NCBI GenBank assembly: GCA_001939145.1
Contig: LSRX01000348.1
Location: forward strand, 400,487-464,486
Origin: Symbiodinium microadriaticum
Lineage: Eukaryota; Sar; Dinophyceae; Suessiales; Symbiodiniaceae
Reading direction: 5' to 3'
Length of the DNA stretch: 64,000 nucleotides
The position numbers were made by a program, and so were the translations under genes. Under the pieces are notes generated by a model. That model saw nothing but the letters and a program-made list of their open reading frames with translations, searched no databases and had not been told where the DNA came from. Shown here one piece after another: positions 1 to 10,863 of the stretch (position 1 is the stretch's first letter; every line of letters starts with the position of its first letter).

Positions 1-56
1 AAACAAATTTAATTTACTAATTTATACAACCCGTCTTAAGACCTTCCTGACCTCTA

Positions 57-840
57 AAAATCTCAAAATCCAAGCCCCAAAACTTCGAAGCCCCAAGCCC
101 TAAGCCCTAGACCCTAAGCCCTAAACCCCCAAAGACTGCGGGGCTTGGGGCTTAGGTCTCCACTCAACTTCACCCTTGATGTAGGCTTTCTTAATAGGGC
201 CTTTTAGGGGTTTAGGGGTTTAGGGTTTAAGGTTTAGGGTCCGAAGTCCCCAACCCCGAACACTTGCAATATCCCCAAAGACCCTGATTTCTAAAGATGG
301 TTACAAAGGCTTAAAGACTTCATGAACTCATAGGATGTGTATTCTTCATCTTGTTTTTCTGTAGGGTTTAGGGCGTCTGTAGGCCCATGAACCCTATTTC
401 ACGCCAGCTCTGCAGAACCTGGGAGCCCGAGAAGCTCTAAACCCTCGCGAAATGCCAGCCCTGAACGGAAAATCCCGTAAACCCAGACCCCTCAATCCTA
501 CACCCTGAATCCAAAAGTGAAGACGCCAATCTGAACCCGAACTCCGAAACCTAGCCGCGAATCTGAACTTTTAAGCCGTAAACCAGACATCCGTAAGCTG
601 AAGCCTAAAACCCTACCATCCTAAACCCTAAACCCTAAACCTAAAACCCTAAAACCCTAAACCCCTAAACCTAAAACCCTAAACCCTAAACCCTAAACCC
701 TAAACCCTAAACCTAAAACCCTAAAACCCTAAACCCCTAAACCTAAAACCCTAAACCCTAAACCTAAAACCCTAAACCCTAAACCTAAAACCCTAAAACC
801 CTAAAGCCCTAAACCTAAAACCCTACCATCCTGAAGCCAG
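57..840. repeat. Telomere-like CCCTAAA/TTTAGGG region, left end
   Basis: Mixed-orientation degenerate heptamers, then a nearly clean CCCTAAA/CCTAAAA array at 605-830. It is interstitial, since unique sequence lies on both sides, and its register varies (CCCTAAA, CCCCTAAA, CCTAAAA). Confidence 0.9.
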
Positions 841-842
841 GC

Positions 843-884
843 CTGCTGCAACGCCGAGCAGTAGAGGAGACTCATCAGTCTGAC
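843..884 (-). CDS. Exon candidate, 14 codons
   Basis: The acceptor is CCAAG|GTCAGA and the donor CAG|GCCTGG (GC type), phase 0 at both ends. The peptide is VRLMSLLYCSALQQ. A 230-bp CCCTAAA tract lies on its left and TTTAGGG copies begin about 45 bp to its right, the standard flanks for exons here. Family unknown. Confidence 0.45.
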
Positions 885-1578
885 CTTGGATTGCAAAGCC
901 AAAAGCAGAACATCGGGGCACCACTATTCTGTTTAGGGTTTAGGGTTTTCTAATTTATGATTCATAAAACAGAAAAACCCTAAACCCTAAACAGAATAGG
1001 GGTTTGTTTACAGAGGGATTTGTTTGAAAATGGGGTGATATATGGGCTTAGTATACGGGCCTCAAGAATTGGCATAGGCGTTTGGGGTATATTGCAGGAG
1101 AACAGTCGAAATGACACCTAAGGTATACTATCATTAGTCATATTCAGGATTGTGCGTTGGAGAGGTTTGTCTTTCGAAGTTACAGGGCGTGGGGGCCTTC
1201 AGGGTTCAGGGTCTTCGGGGGCCTTTTTTAACAGCTTAACAAAGGGCTTCATTTGGGGTGGTACCGGGGTGCACGGCGGGAATTAGGATTATGGGGACCC
1301 TTGGGGATACAGACCCTCTTCCCTTTTAAGAGAGCCAGAAGTAGGGTTAAGAACGGTCCCCCTTAAAGGGGCTCCCTAAGACTGCCTAGGAAATGGCTTT
1401 AGGGCTTCATGGTTGTAGGTTTCAGACAGGCCTGGGGTGTTGTGGGTACTGCAAGGGCTACTGTAAGGTCTCTTTAATGGGGGGGGGTGCTAGAAAGGCT
1501 GGTCTCCAAGTGCTGAAAACTATAGAACTCTCGGGTGCCAGCTGAAGCCGAAAACAATCTTGGATCACCTAGACTCAT

Positions 1579-1676
1579 GTAGGGGCCTTGACAATTAGAA
1601 TAGGGTTTTGGGGGGTTCCTTATTATATTTATATTATACTATACCCCAAACCCTATTCTAATTATTAAGGCCCCTA
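1579..1676. repeat. Family A palindromic (MITE-like) element, best copy
   Basis: A 98-bp near-perfect palindrome: the left arm opens GTAGGGGCCTTGACAATTAG, followed by AATAGGGTTTTGGGG. The right arm mirrors it with about 32 of 35 positions and ends CCCCTAC. Nine related copies or halves occur in the window. No ORF; size and symmetry fit a MITE or foldback element. Confidence 0.85.
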
Positions 1677-2462
1677 CAGTATCCTCCGGACTGTCCGGTC
1701 GGAGTGAAACTGTTTTCATCCCTTGTATTAGCCTGGGCTACCACAGTGACACCTACATAACAAGCAGGTTTCCCCAAACTCGCTGGTTGCCATCATCGAA
1801 AACCAAACAGATCATGCGTGCACACAATGCAGCGCCAAGCCACTAAAAGCTGCTGAAACTTCTGCACGTCCTGTGTCTCTCTCTGTGCTTGTGTTTATGC
1901 GCGTGTCTGTTTCTCGCTTGAATTCTATATATGCAACAATGAGACTGGGAGCTCAGGCAAACTCTAATCGTGCCTGACACTAGGTACGTAAAGTATCAAA
2001 ATGCACAGATCATACAAGTAGACACCAGATAAGCCCCACACTCGTGCTCTCAACCTTAACCCCCAGACGTGAAGCCTGCAATCCTGCCCCTGAAGGATCG
2101 GAAGTACCCTCATGGTAGAAAGTAGGATCCCTAAGCCCTAAACCCAAAACTAAGTAGGGTTGTCAGCTTCAGGTTACCTATCCCCCGAACAGCTACAAGG
2201 GCTGCTTTCGGTGCCACAAGGCCCACAGTACCCGCTCTAGGACGAAGCACCGATTGCAGATCGAGATCAACTTTTTGGGGCCTCTTGGTCGTTGGGCTTG
2301 GGTTTAGGGTTTAGGGTTTAGGGTGTAGGGTGTAGGGTGTAGGGTTTAGGGTTCAGGGTTCAGGGTTTAGGGTTTGGGGGGTTTAGGCTGTCAAGGTCCA
2401 GGGATTCAGGGTTGAGGGCATGTCTTTTGTCTGGAAGGTGCTCCTCTTTACTTTGGGGTTTA

Positions 2463-2807
2463 ATGTCAACTCTTGATTAATAAACCCCCTCTGATTAATG
2501 GCAACCCGCGCGGGCCTCGGACCTGGCTCAAAATATTTTTTAAAGGCGCTGGCCTCTTCCAGCAGAGCCCCCCCCCTTGAAAAAAGAAAACCTTGCCAAA
2601 ACCCCCCCCCGATTAATGGCAACCTTCTGCCCCAAGCATGGTTCCAGTACTAAAGCTGTACTACCAGAGAGCGAAAATCCAGCCGGCCGCCGGAGACGGG
2701 ACGTTCCAGCAATACTAAAACCCTCAAATTTTATTTGGGGGGGGNNNNNNNNNNNNNNNNNNNNNNNNNNNNNNGGGGGGGAGGGGGGGTTTATTAATCA
2801 AGAGTTG
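2463..2807. repeat. Inverted repeat with 23-bp arms
   Basis: The left arm at 2465-2487 (starting caactcttgattaataaa) is the reverse complement of the right arm ending at 2807. GATTAATGGCAACC also recurs as a direct repeat near 2493 and 2611. The interior contains the N gap, so the unit length is uncertain. It looks like a small terminal-inverted-repeat element. Confidence 0.6.
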
Positions 2808-3045
2808 CCATTAGGGTTGATGGTTTACGGTCTTGCAAGTCAAAAGTCTATAGGATGTATTTTGTTCTTCTCGAGGTTTCTGGCTTTGCATTGGGGCTGA
2901 GGTGTAGGTCTTGAGGTGAACAGCTCTCCACAGCCTGTCATAGCGATAGCGCGCCCAGTCAGTCGATCTTACATCCTCTGAGACCTACGCCCTAAATCCC
3001 CAACTTCGACCTTCCTACATTCCCGAAGGCCTAGGCTGCAATTCG

Positions 3046-3101
3046 CTAGTCCCGGTCCTCTTTCTTCTCTGGGTCTGTCGAGCAGAAGGCCAGCAGACTA
3101 C
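3046..3101 (-). CDS. Possible terminal exon, acidic tail
   Basis: The acceptor is CTTGAG|GTAGTC, entered with two leading bases. The frame SLLAFCSTDPEKKEDRD then meets a TAG stop at 3046-3048. The charged ending suits a C-terminus, but a phase-0 frame through the same DNA is also open, so the reading is uncertain. Confidence 0.3.
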
Positions 3102-3471
3102 CTCAAGTTTGGACCGAGAAAACATGTGGCAGGGTTCCGGCGTATATATATATATATATATATATGGATATATATATATATATATATACATACGGATAGA
3201 CAACTATGGTTCTAGCAAGCATGCCTACTCCAGCAAAACTGCTCTCAACCCTACGGCGTGAGAGCTCTCCTTAAACCCTGCAAACCCTACGCCCTAAGCG
3301 AAATCTGGGTTGCCAGGCTAACAAAAGACTGAGACATGCCTTTAGTCACCATCTACTAAACATTCTATTCCCTAAACCCAAAACACATTAAACCCTGAAC
3401 CCTACACCCTAAAGAGTTCCGGAGTTCGAGTTCCGGATTTCGGGCCTCGGGGTCGGGGTTAGGGTTCAGGC

Positions 3472-3537
3472 CTTTCTGGCCGAGCAGCTGTATGCATTGA
3501 ACCACTCGCCTCGCAGCTGCTGCATCAGCGTGCCACC
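3472..3537 (-). CDS. Exon candidate, 22 codons
   Basis: The acceptor is CGTCAG|GGTGGC and the donor AAG|GCCTGA (GC type), phase 0 at both ends. The peptide begins GGTLMQQLRGEWFNAY and ends SCSARK. TTTAGGG repeats start directly to the right. The left flank is also G-rich here, unlike most islands. No family recognised. Confidence 0.5.
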
Positions 3538-4000
3538 CTGACGGTTTAGGGTTTAGGGTTTTGAGGGTTTGGGGTTTAGGGTTTTGAGGGTGTTGAGGGT
3601 TTTGAAGGTTTTGAGGGTTTTGAGGGTTAAGGGGTGTGGGCTCAATGCTTGAAGCGGTTTAGGGCTCAGTGAGGGCTAGCCTGTGGTTTGAACTGTTTTC
3701 CATGCGTCTACAGGATACTATTCAAGTATTCCGACACCCATATTATCCTGATATTTTGTGGTGGTCCATTGGAGGCTTGAACACACGAAGTGGCCCCTAA
3801 CACTACAAATTTTCAGCTGTGACCCATAAACTGTACGGTATATAATCTGCAACCCTAAAAATCCCATCAAACACCAAACGCAATCTGTCGAACAAGCTAA
3901 ACCCCAAACCCTAAACCCTAGACCCCAAACCGTAAAATCCCTAAAACCACCCTAAGTGCCCCCGCCTTAAGCCCTAAACCGGGTCAAACCACCAGCCCAC

Positions 4001-4050
4001 CTCCCACCATCGCGAGTACGCCTCCGATGCGCGCGTGTTGATGAGGAAGC
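4001..4050 (-). CDS. Exon candidate, 16 codons
   Basis: The acceptor is CCCCCGCAG|GC with two leading bases, followed by FLINTRASEAYSRWWE and the donor GAG|GTGGGC in phase 0. CCCTAAA repeats lie to the left. It leaves in the phase that exon 3472-3537 accepts. Another frame (LPHQHARIGGVLAM) is also open but less protein-like. Confidence 0.45.
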
Positions 4051-4135
4051 CTGCGGGGGCTCTGTTCGTTAGTTTAGTGCTGCCCCCATATGGTAACAGT
4101 CCATAATCGGGCTACTATTGAGGATTGGATAGAGG

Positions 4136-4230
4136 GTACCCATGGCTCCATGGTAAATTCCTTTTTGTGGCTCTTATTTAGGATCCTGTAAGGTACTCCC
4201 ACAGAGGAACTACTGAGGAGCCCATGGGTA
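4136..4230. repeat. Family C palindromic element, copy 1
   Basis: Imperfect palindrome with ends GTACCCATGG / CCATGGGTA, then internal CTTTTTGTGGC and GAGGAACTACTGAGGAGCC. Shares ends and the AAGGAACTAC core with six other copies. Confidence 0.7.
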
Positions 4231-6233
4231 GCTTAGAACACTGAGAGTCTCCCTTGTAATCCCTTTTTTGGTTCAACCAGCTGGATATTTTCGGATCCTA
4301 GAAGGTAGCCCCCGAACAGCAACTAAATGGAGACGACTGGTAGTTTAGATCTGTTCCAGGCAGCACCACTACTAGTTTCGTTAAAACTAATGTAATGATT
4401 CGAATATGCTAACTCATATAACTAATATTACTGTTGTCGAGACTATGACTATGGTTGTTATTTTGATTCTGACTCTACTAAGGATTGTGATTGTCATTAC
4501 GGCCATGGTTAAGACTGTTATGAATACCGTTGATGAAACAATCCTGCATTACCCATGATAAGGAATTTCCCTTATTTTCCATAGTTTAGGGTCCTTAGAG
4601 TAATGCAGGATTTATGTTCTCAACAGTATCACTATTATGATTGTCATTTCTTGTATGACTATCGGCTCTCTGGTCTCTCGCTTCCACCTTTTGGGGGATG
4701 TAGGGCTCAGGGCTTAAGAGCTTTGAGGCTTTTTATCTAAGGGCCAGGACTTCAAGCTTGAAAACGGTCTGTATAGATTTTTGGTCTTCAAGGATTTATG
4801 GTTGGGAATCTTATGGCGTATTGCTCCTTTACATATGCCCAAGTCACGGACTTACGCTCCAAAACCCTCAACTCTACGGACCCTATCGAGATTGGGATGC
4901 CTCTGCTGCGTGTTACTTGTGGCCCCCAAACCCCCAGGTGAGGATCCTTTACATCTAGATTCAGAAGTGAGCCCTTAGCCCGGTGCAGGGGGCTTTAATC
5001 TTCAGGGTTTAGGGTTTAGGCCTCGAGCTTTGGAGCACGTCGTCCTTTCCTTCATTAGGCTAAAGCAATCCAAGGATAGTGGAGTCTCTGAGAGTGATGT
5101 TGATTCAGCAACTTCTATGTTCAAGGGCTCCACGAAGCTTGGTTACTAAACCAAGGTCCTATAAACCATAAACCCGGAGGTTCGTAGGCAAGGTACAATT
5201 CCGATTAGCAGATTTACCATATTTCCCACTCTTAAACGCTTGTCTGGTGTGGGATTCAAGCTGCAGGGGGTGAAATGGATTGGCGCCAATTTTAGAGTCG
5301 GAATAGTACTAGTTGGCATTAATTGTTGCTATTATGATTGCTGCTATTGGTATTTGTAGCAGTAGTCGCCGCCGTAGTAGTACCCTAAAGTTATGGTATC
5401 ACATAACCCCCCAAACCCTTTACAGTAAACCTGTAAAGACCCCTATGTGGGTGGTTCTCTAAATTAGGGTCCCTTTTTAGGTCCCCAATATAGCACAGCA
5501 CCCTTATAAAAAGGACCCCAAAGGGACCCGATTTGCGAAAACTACCCCCTAGATTCTCATCCTTCGGCGGCCGAGAGGCCCAGGACGAAGGTGTATCCTG
5601 CGAGAACCGACTTTCCAGAGTTTGCAGCATGCTGCTGTACGGGCTCGCCTAGGGTTATATAAGGGTTGATAAAGGTATAGGGGCTCTAGAAAGAAGTTCT
5701 GCAAGGGGCTCTACGAGAAGTTCTTACAGGGGTTCTACAAGAAGTCTTTCGAGGGTTCTCTGTCGTAGTTTAAATAGGGGTTCTCTTTCACACGTGTGCG
5801 ACAGCAGAAGGCTCTGGCAGAATTCTATGAGTGTGCTATCCAATTCGAGGTTCTAGTGGATTCTTAAACTGCCACAGGGTTTTCTATGTAAAGGTTGTAC
5901 GGAGGTTCCGTAAGGATTTTGGATGGGGTTCTGCGGGCTTCGGTGCTTGGGGTTTAGGGTTGCCGGGAAACTGTATCAAACTCATTCAAGACGAGGCGTC
6001 AGTAGAAAGCCCTCCTTTGCTGTAAACCCAGCCACAAACACCCCCAGATTCTTACGCCAGGTCTCTAGTCTAAGCCCCGAAACCTCAAACCTAACAAAAA
6101 CGGCTTCTAGGTTGGACTAGGGTTTTGGTGTATTTACAATATTGGCTACTATAGCGACTTTCAGCGAAAGATCCTACGAGCTATCTTTCGAACCCTGAAC
6201 CCTAAGCCCTAAAACCTAAAACCCCCTAGTCGC
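4231..6233. other. Intronic/intergenic stretch
   Basis: Contains a degenerate C-like element (4255-4345), a small hairpin (4541-4611, arms atcctgcattac), a family B palindrome (5440-5550), and AT-rich unique DNA with few telomere-like heptamers. I see no exon that meets both splice-site and frame criteria. Confidence 0.55.
5440..5550. repeat. Family B palindromic element, copy 1
   Basis: The arms GTGGGTGGTTCTCTAAATTA...GGGTCCC and GGGACCC...GAAAACTACCCCC pair around a centre containing ATATAGCAC. Related copies lie at 21058-21180 and 53549-53660, with fragments at 11735, 47940, 51110 and 59165. Confidence 0.7.
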
Positions 6234-6293
6234 CTGGCCTCCAATCACGCCGGCCGTCACATCATCGCTCTCTGCAATTTGGAAACCAAGGTC
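6234..6293 (-). CDS. Exon candidate, 20 codons
   Basis: The acceptor is CTACCCAG|GACCTT and the donor CAG|GCGACT (GC type), phase 0 at both ends. The peptide DLGFQIAESDDVTAGVIGGQ is clearly protein-like. CCCTAAA repeats lie on the left and TTTAGGG repeats on the right. The plus strand is also open here but violates the AG|G rule. Confidence 0.6.
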
Positions 6294-7477
6294 CTGGGTA
6301 GGTTCAGCCCTTTTGAGAGTTTGGGCTGTTTGGGGGGGTTTAGGGCTCATAGGGTTAGGGCTTAATTAGGGCTGAGAGGGTTTAGGGTTTATATAGGGTT
6401 TGCAGGGTTTTTGTGGTTTCTTGTTGAGGATCTGAACCCATAAGCCCTTGAACTGCCCATCCTCGACTCAGAGACCGGCCGCTTCCGGGTTGGATTCCAG
6501 GATCCATGGTTCGGGTTGGGACGGCTAGGATTTACGGTTTAGCGGGTTTACAGGGCTTGCAAAGTTTAGAGGGTTTATGGGGCTAGAGGGTTCGGGATTG
6601 AACTTTATGCTTTATGTGCAAAAGGCCTCTGTAGTCACACTGGGATATCGGGGTATCTCAGATCATAATGTCAGCACAGACACCCACTGCCCCTGTCCAC
6701 CGGGAGGAGGAAAGTATTGCCAAGCTTCCCGGTCCCTACTCGGTCCTAAACCCTTTACGCCCTGCGCACCCCTAAACCCCAAACCCTTAACGCCGTAAAC
6801 CGTAAAACCCAAAACCTCAAAACCCTAAACCCGTAAGCCCCAAAACTCTACCCCTTAACCCTAAACCGCAAACCCAAAACCCCCAAAACCCTAAACCCCT
6901 GAACCTACTTCTTAACCCTAAACCCGAAGTCCTTTAAGCTTCAGAGCCCTCAGCCCCACACGGAAAGACTGAAACTCCCCCAACAAGAACGCGTGTGAAA
7001 TCCATTGCCCAATACCCCAAAACGACCAAGGAAACAGGGTTTCGGGCTCAAGGTTTAGAGCTTATAGGGCTCAGGGCTCAGGGCTAATAGGGCTTAGGGC
7101 TTAGGGATTCTAGGGCTTAGGGAGTATAGGGCTTAGGGCTTATAGGGCTGAGGGCTTAGGGACTAAGGAGCCTTGGACCCGAAACCACTTCTCAGACCCG
7201 GCTCCTGCAGGAAAGTCATGGTCTCGGGCCTATAGGGCCCATAAAGCCGCCATGACTGCAGCCCCACTCCCAGGGTTTAGGGCTTAGGGTTTAGGGTTTA
7301 GGGTTTAGGCTTTAGGGCCTACAACTGGGCTATGACCGTCAATTGAAGGATAAGGAGTATACTTCTTAGATCGAGAGGCACTGCGATTGCTCCATCCGCG
7401 CCCTTTGGTGCCAAAGGGGCCCTCCATTAACCGTACACGAAAAAACGAGAGTTGTAAATGGACACAGGCGAAGGCAC
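6294..7477. repeat. Telomere-like tract, mixed orientation
   Basis: TTTAGGG-type to about 6410, CCCTAAA-type 6745-6960, TTTAGGG/CTTAGGG-type 7030-7160 and 7270-7315. A possible 18-nt exon (EPGLRS after TTTCCTGCAG|GAG) lies near 7195-7215 but is too weak to call. Confidence 0.75.
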
Positions 7478-7537
7478 ATTGGTAAAAAAATGGATCGCCA
7501 TGGCTAGGAGCGCGCTAGGCAAAGCCACGATGAAGGC
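7478..7537 (-). CDS. Possible exon with a membrane segment
   Basis: The acceptor is GCACAGAG|GCCTTC. The frame AFIVALPSALLAMAIHFFTN is strongly hydrophobic, like a transmembrane helix, and a GT donor (AAT|GTGCCT) follows in phase 0; the frame stays open further. The flanks are G-rich left and C-rich right, as in an intron interior, so this may be a chance ORF. Confidence 0.35.
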
Positions 7538-8144
7538 CTCTGTGCGCAGAAACTTGGAAAGCAAGACTCGAAGTGGCCAAGTGTTCAAAGGGTAGAGGTT
7601 TTAACCCTAAACCCTAAACCCAAGATGACATGAACCCTGTTATGTGCTTTGCAGCTTCCGCTCGTTTCTCCTTACGGCTTGTGATCAGGCTTCACTGTTC
7701 GCGATCATGTAGGGCTTCACGCGAGAATTATTGCTACGTATTCGGATTCGGACCTCTGCAGTAGAGTAACGGTCTCAACACCAAAAGCTCCCGAACCCCC
7801 AAACATCCCAAAGTCCTAGAAACCCCTCCGAGGCTTGAGTACATCAATCTCACTCCTCGATCCACTGGTGCTTAAGCGGCTTAAGGGAGAGCAGATGCCT
7901 ATAAGATCCCCTAAACCCTAAACCCTATAACCCTATAACCCTAAACCCTAAACCCCTAAACCCTAAACCCCATCTACAGAACCCCTCCTAGTAGTCCATA
8001 CGGCCCCTCCTCTCCCGCTAAGGAAAAACGGAGAAGCCCCGGCCTTCGGAAAGACGGAGCCATGGATGTATGCCAGAGAACCCAAGCCCCACTTTCGGAC
8101 CTTTGGCAGCTTTGGCGGCTTCATTCGGGGCATATCTAGGGGCC

Positions 8145-8232
8145 TTACCCATAGGCCCCGAAGTAGTTCCTGTTTATGGTTCCTAGAAAGAAATCTATAT
8201 AAGGTAAACCCAAAAAGGAACTACTTAGGGGC
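8145..8232. repeat. Family C palindromic element, copy 2
   Basis: The left arm CCCATAGGCCCCGAAGTAGT pairs with right arm ACTACTTAGGGGC, the centre carrying GGTAAACCC. It abuts the family A copy at 8226-8328, so two elements are joined end to end. Confidence 0.75.
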
Positions 8233-8328
8233 TTTAATAAGAAGAATAGGGTTTTGGGGTCCTTTGCAGTCGAATAAAAATAAGGAACCCCCAAAACAGT
8301 GTTGGTGATTATTTAGGCCCTTACCTAC
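8226..8328. repeat. Family A palindromic element, copy 2
   Basis: Has the GGGGCTTTAATAAGAAGAAT...GGGTTTTGGGGTCC left arm and GGAACCCCCAAAAC...GATTATTTAGGCCCTTAC right arm of family A, diverged from the 1579-1676 copy. Confidence 0.7.
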
Positions 8329-8579
8329 ACCTCTCCCCAAACGACTCCACTCGGCGCACTCTACCTGTGGCGGCTGAGGGGTCGTTGCTGACGCCCCCGA
8401 TGTCTTCCATGATTACCCATGATGCATAGCATCGTAACGTATAGCATAAGCTACTACAGTACAGCACGACACAGTCAGTAGTATAGTATAGTAGAGTATG
8501 GCATGGCACGGCATGTTAAAACACATTGCTGTATAGTGTAGCAGGTTGGAATATGATACCCATCCATAGACCGATTGGC

Positions 8580-8681
8580 CGTGTCCTTCTCCCCCCCCCC
8601 CCTCTTCGTTTCCGCCAGGCACTTGCTGACATCTTCTTTTGCTTGCTGCAGCTCTGTCCGCGATCCGGATGTCTCCCAAAC
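8580..8681 (-). CDS. Exon candidate, coiled-coil-like, with a G run
   Basis: The acceptor is GGAGACAG|GTTTGG, phase 0. The frame runs VWETSGSRTELQQAKEDVSK then CLAETKR, an amphipathic charged helix. It then enters a 12-G run that would encode glycines, so frame and donor beyond it depend on the exact G count. ACG|GCCAAT is my donor guess. Confidence 0.5.
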
Positions 8682-8774
8682 CTGTCTCCATGTTCATGAG
8701 GCTAACCCTAAAGTTTACACCCTACCTTAAACCCCACTTACCCTACTATAAGCCTTAAACCCTCAACTCTAGAC

Positions 8775-8855
8775 CTTGCGCATCTGCTTGGCGGCCACGG
8801 ACACCGTTGCATTCTGCCCAGCTGGGTCGCTGCTTGTAGCAAGGATCATCCTAAC
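8775..8855 (-). CDS. Exon candidate, 27 codons
   Basis: The acceptor is TCCAGAG|GTTAGG and the donor AAG|GTCTAG, phase 0 at both ends. The peptide starts VRMILATSSDPAGQNATVSV and ends AAKQMRK. A near-perfect hairpin (8883-8955) sits about 30 bp upstream of the acceptor, inside the preceding intron. Confidence 0.6.
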
Positions 8856-8882
8856 CTCTGGAATACTTTTGAACTCAGACCC

Positions 8883-8955
8883 TAACCCTCCAGGTACCCA
8901 CTATGTAGGGCCCTACGGGCTCTAGTACCCTCTATAGTAGGTACCTGGAGGGTTA
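8883..8955. repeat. 22-bp-arm hairpin
   Basis: Arms 8883-8904 and 8934-8955 pair over 22 bp with one mismatch (taaccctccaggtacc core); the 29-nt loop contains a second small palindrome (GTAGGGCCCTAC). It lies in the intron just upstream of exon 8775-8855. Confidence 0.85.
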
Positions 8956-8989
8956 GGGAGAAGCTTTCGTTATGGCACACTCAATTGGA

Positions 8990-9245
8990 GCCACAACTCA
9001 AACCTCATGAGGCCCCCTCCCCTACAGTAAACAGTATAAATGCCTATGCTGATTAAAAAAAGACTAACCCAAAATACCCTGCTTATTCCCCAAACCCCTA
9101 AACGAACAACCCCAAAACCCAAACTCTAAACCCTAAACCCCAAACCCAAAACCTAAACCCTAAACCCCAAGCGCAAAACCTAAAGTAGAGGCCTAAACCC
9201 TAAACTTGCCCTAAACGCTAAACCCCCAAAAACCTAAAGTAGGGG
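8990..9245. repeat. CCCTAAA tract
   Basis: Degenerate CCCTAAA/CCCCAAAC heptamers on the plus strand. To the right, a C14-G7 homopolymer junction (9276-9297) and an open but ambiguous island (9300-9355) precede TTTAGGG repeats. Confidence 0.8.
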
Positions 9246-9809
9246 CCGGCCTGATAGCTGATCATGTGCGCGGAGCCCCCCCCCCCGGGGGGGTCTCTTC
9301 GAAGCGGACCCGAGGGCAGGAAAGAGGACGTGACTTGAGCCCGGGCCGAATTGCCGGGTTTTAGGGTTTTTAGGGCAGGGGGTGAATCATAGACACACAC
9401 TTTTTTTTGAGGCTTTAACGGGTTTTTTGGGGTAGTTTGGGGTATGGGGTGTAGGGGTTTAGGGTTCAAGCTGCTTTGCTACGCCAGAATCGTCTATCCA
9501 CTGTGTCAAGCTTCACATCATCAGACAGTCAACTTCTATGGTTGCGGGCTTAGGGTTTCGGGGGTGCCAAATACCTCGCTCCATCCCACACTTCCCGTAA
9601 CCAACCTCTGCTGTAAACTTCATACAACATGACAATCACTAGAAGACCTCTGCGATAAGGACGAGGAGGGGCCTGACAAACAGTGAATCCTCAAACCTGG
9701 AAACTTTACAACAACCAAACCTTGAAATCCCCAACTCTACGTACCAGAACTCCAACTCCCCCAAGTCGGAAGCTGCACCAAACCTTAAACCTGAAAGACT
9801 AAACGGCAC

Positions 9810-9854
9810 AAACGCTGAGCTCGAATGCCGTTTTGAGGCCATGAGGGCGTTCAC
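9810..9854 (-). CDS. Exon candidate, 15 codons
   Basis: The acceptor is GCGAGCCAG|GTGAAC and the donor TTT|GTGCCG, phase 0 at both ends, encoding VNALMASKRHSSSAF. The plus strand (LECRFEAMRAFTWLAVE) is open too, but its acceptor lacks the following G, so minus is preferred. Confidence 0.45.
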
Positions 9855-10212
9855 CTGGCTCGCAGTGGAGGTCCGGAGGCAGCTCTTTATTTAACCCCCT
9901 GAAAGTCGCCACCCTGCAGCGCATCGAGAGCGTGAGAGCAACAACAACGAGAAAACGCTTATAGGGTTTATAGGATTTAGGGTTTAGGGCTTATGGGGCT
10001 TATCGGGTTTATAGGATTTGATCAAAGAAGAACCCCGAAGCAGTAGTAACAATAACAGTAAAAACCCATGAGATCAAGAGTGACCAGTTGTAAGACTAAC
10101 AAGAAAACACAACACGGAGAAGAACGAGACCGGAAAAGCGTAACACCCCTCAACCCCAAACCTCAACACCCCAAAGTACCCTGAGCCCCCTTAAACCATA
10201 TACTCAAAACCC

Positions 10213-10485
10213 TATTATGTGGCGGCCAGTTTAACAGGGGGGGGCCGACTCAGCGTTTGCGGTTTAATTAATCTGTTGCCTGCGACCCCCTCGAGCTTGG
10301 TTCGGCAGATTGGGGGCTTTGGGTTGCCTTGGGTTCTGGGTGGCTGTGACACATGCAGAAGGGAATATAAGAGGGTCTGAGCGAGTTGGGGGCTGCCTTG
10401 GGGTCTACGGGGCTTAAGTAACAGGGTTTAGGAGGGTTCAGTAGGTTTCGCTTGGGGTTGAACGGGGTCTGGCCGCCACATTAAA
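10213..10485. repeat. Possible TIR element, 273 bp
   Basis: ATGTGGCGGCCAG at the left end is repeated in inverse (CTGGCCGCCACAT) at the right end, a 13-bp exact inverted repeat. The interior is G-rich unique sequence with no ORF. Only one copy is seen in this window. Confidence 0.45.
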
Positions 10486-10499
10486 GCTCTATCCGGCCC

Positions 10500-10790
10500 G
10501 AAATCCTAAGCCCTATAAACCCTATAAGGCTTATTAACCCTAACCCTAAACCCTATATCCAAAATCCTATAAACCCTCTAAGCCATATAAACCCTAAGCC
10601 CTAAATCCTGTAAACCCTATAAGACCTATCAACCCTATAAACCCTTAAAGGGCCCCTACAAAGGCCCCGATAAAATCCGAAACCCTAAACCCCCAGGCCC
10701 CTAAAATCCGAAACCCTAAACCTTAAACCCTAAAACCCTAAAATCCTAAAACCCTAAAATCCTAAAATCCGAAACCCCAAAGCCCCGGCC
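10500..10790. repeat. CCCTAAA tract
   Basis: Degenerate ATCCTAAA/CCCTATAAA/CCCTAAA repeats immediately downstream (minus sense) of exon 10795-10863, so on the transcript this intron opens with TTTAGGG. Confidence 0.9.
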
Positions 10791-10794
10791 ACAC

Positions 10795-10863
10795 CTCCGC
10801 AGCCTTCGCAGCGGCCTTCAACGCCGCCTCGCGGGCTTCGACCTCTAAGAGGGCGGCGCGGAC
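10795..10863 (-). CDS. Exon candidate, Ala/Glu-rich helix
   Basis: The acceptor is CCCCCAG|GTCCGC and the donor GCGGAG|GTGTGG, 23 codons, phase 0 at both ends. The peptide starts VRAALLEVEAREAALKAAAK, a typical coiled-coil helix. CCCTAAA tracts fill the 300 bp to the left and TTTAGGG the 110 bp to the right, a textbook case of the flanking pattern. Confidence 0.65.

Larger units (their letters stand above)
885..3000. other. Non-coding stretch with repeats and an N gap
   Basis: Holds one family A palindrome, scattered TTTAGGG (2300-2400), poly-C/G runs around the N gap at 2745-2774 and a 23-bp inverted repeat (2463-2807). No exon meets the criteria, though both strands are open near 2640-2720. 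Confidence 0.6.

Noticed and set aside
605-830. A true chromosome end
   Set aside because: The CCCTAAA array is interstitial, with unrelated sequence on both sides, and the same repeats occur throughout the window.
6230-6290. Plus-strand exon RLASNHAGRHIIALCNLETK
   Set aside because: Acceptor lacks the following G seen in most other exons; the minus reading fits rule, phase and peptide character better.
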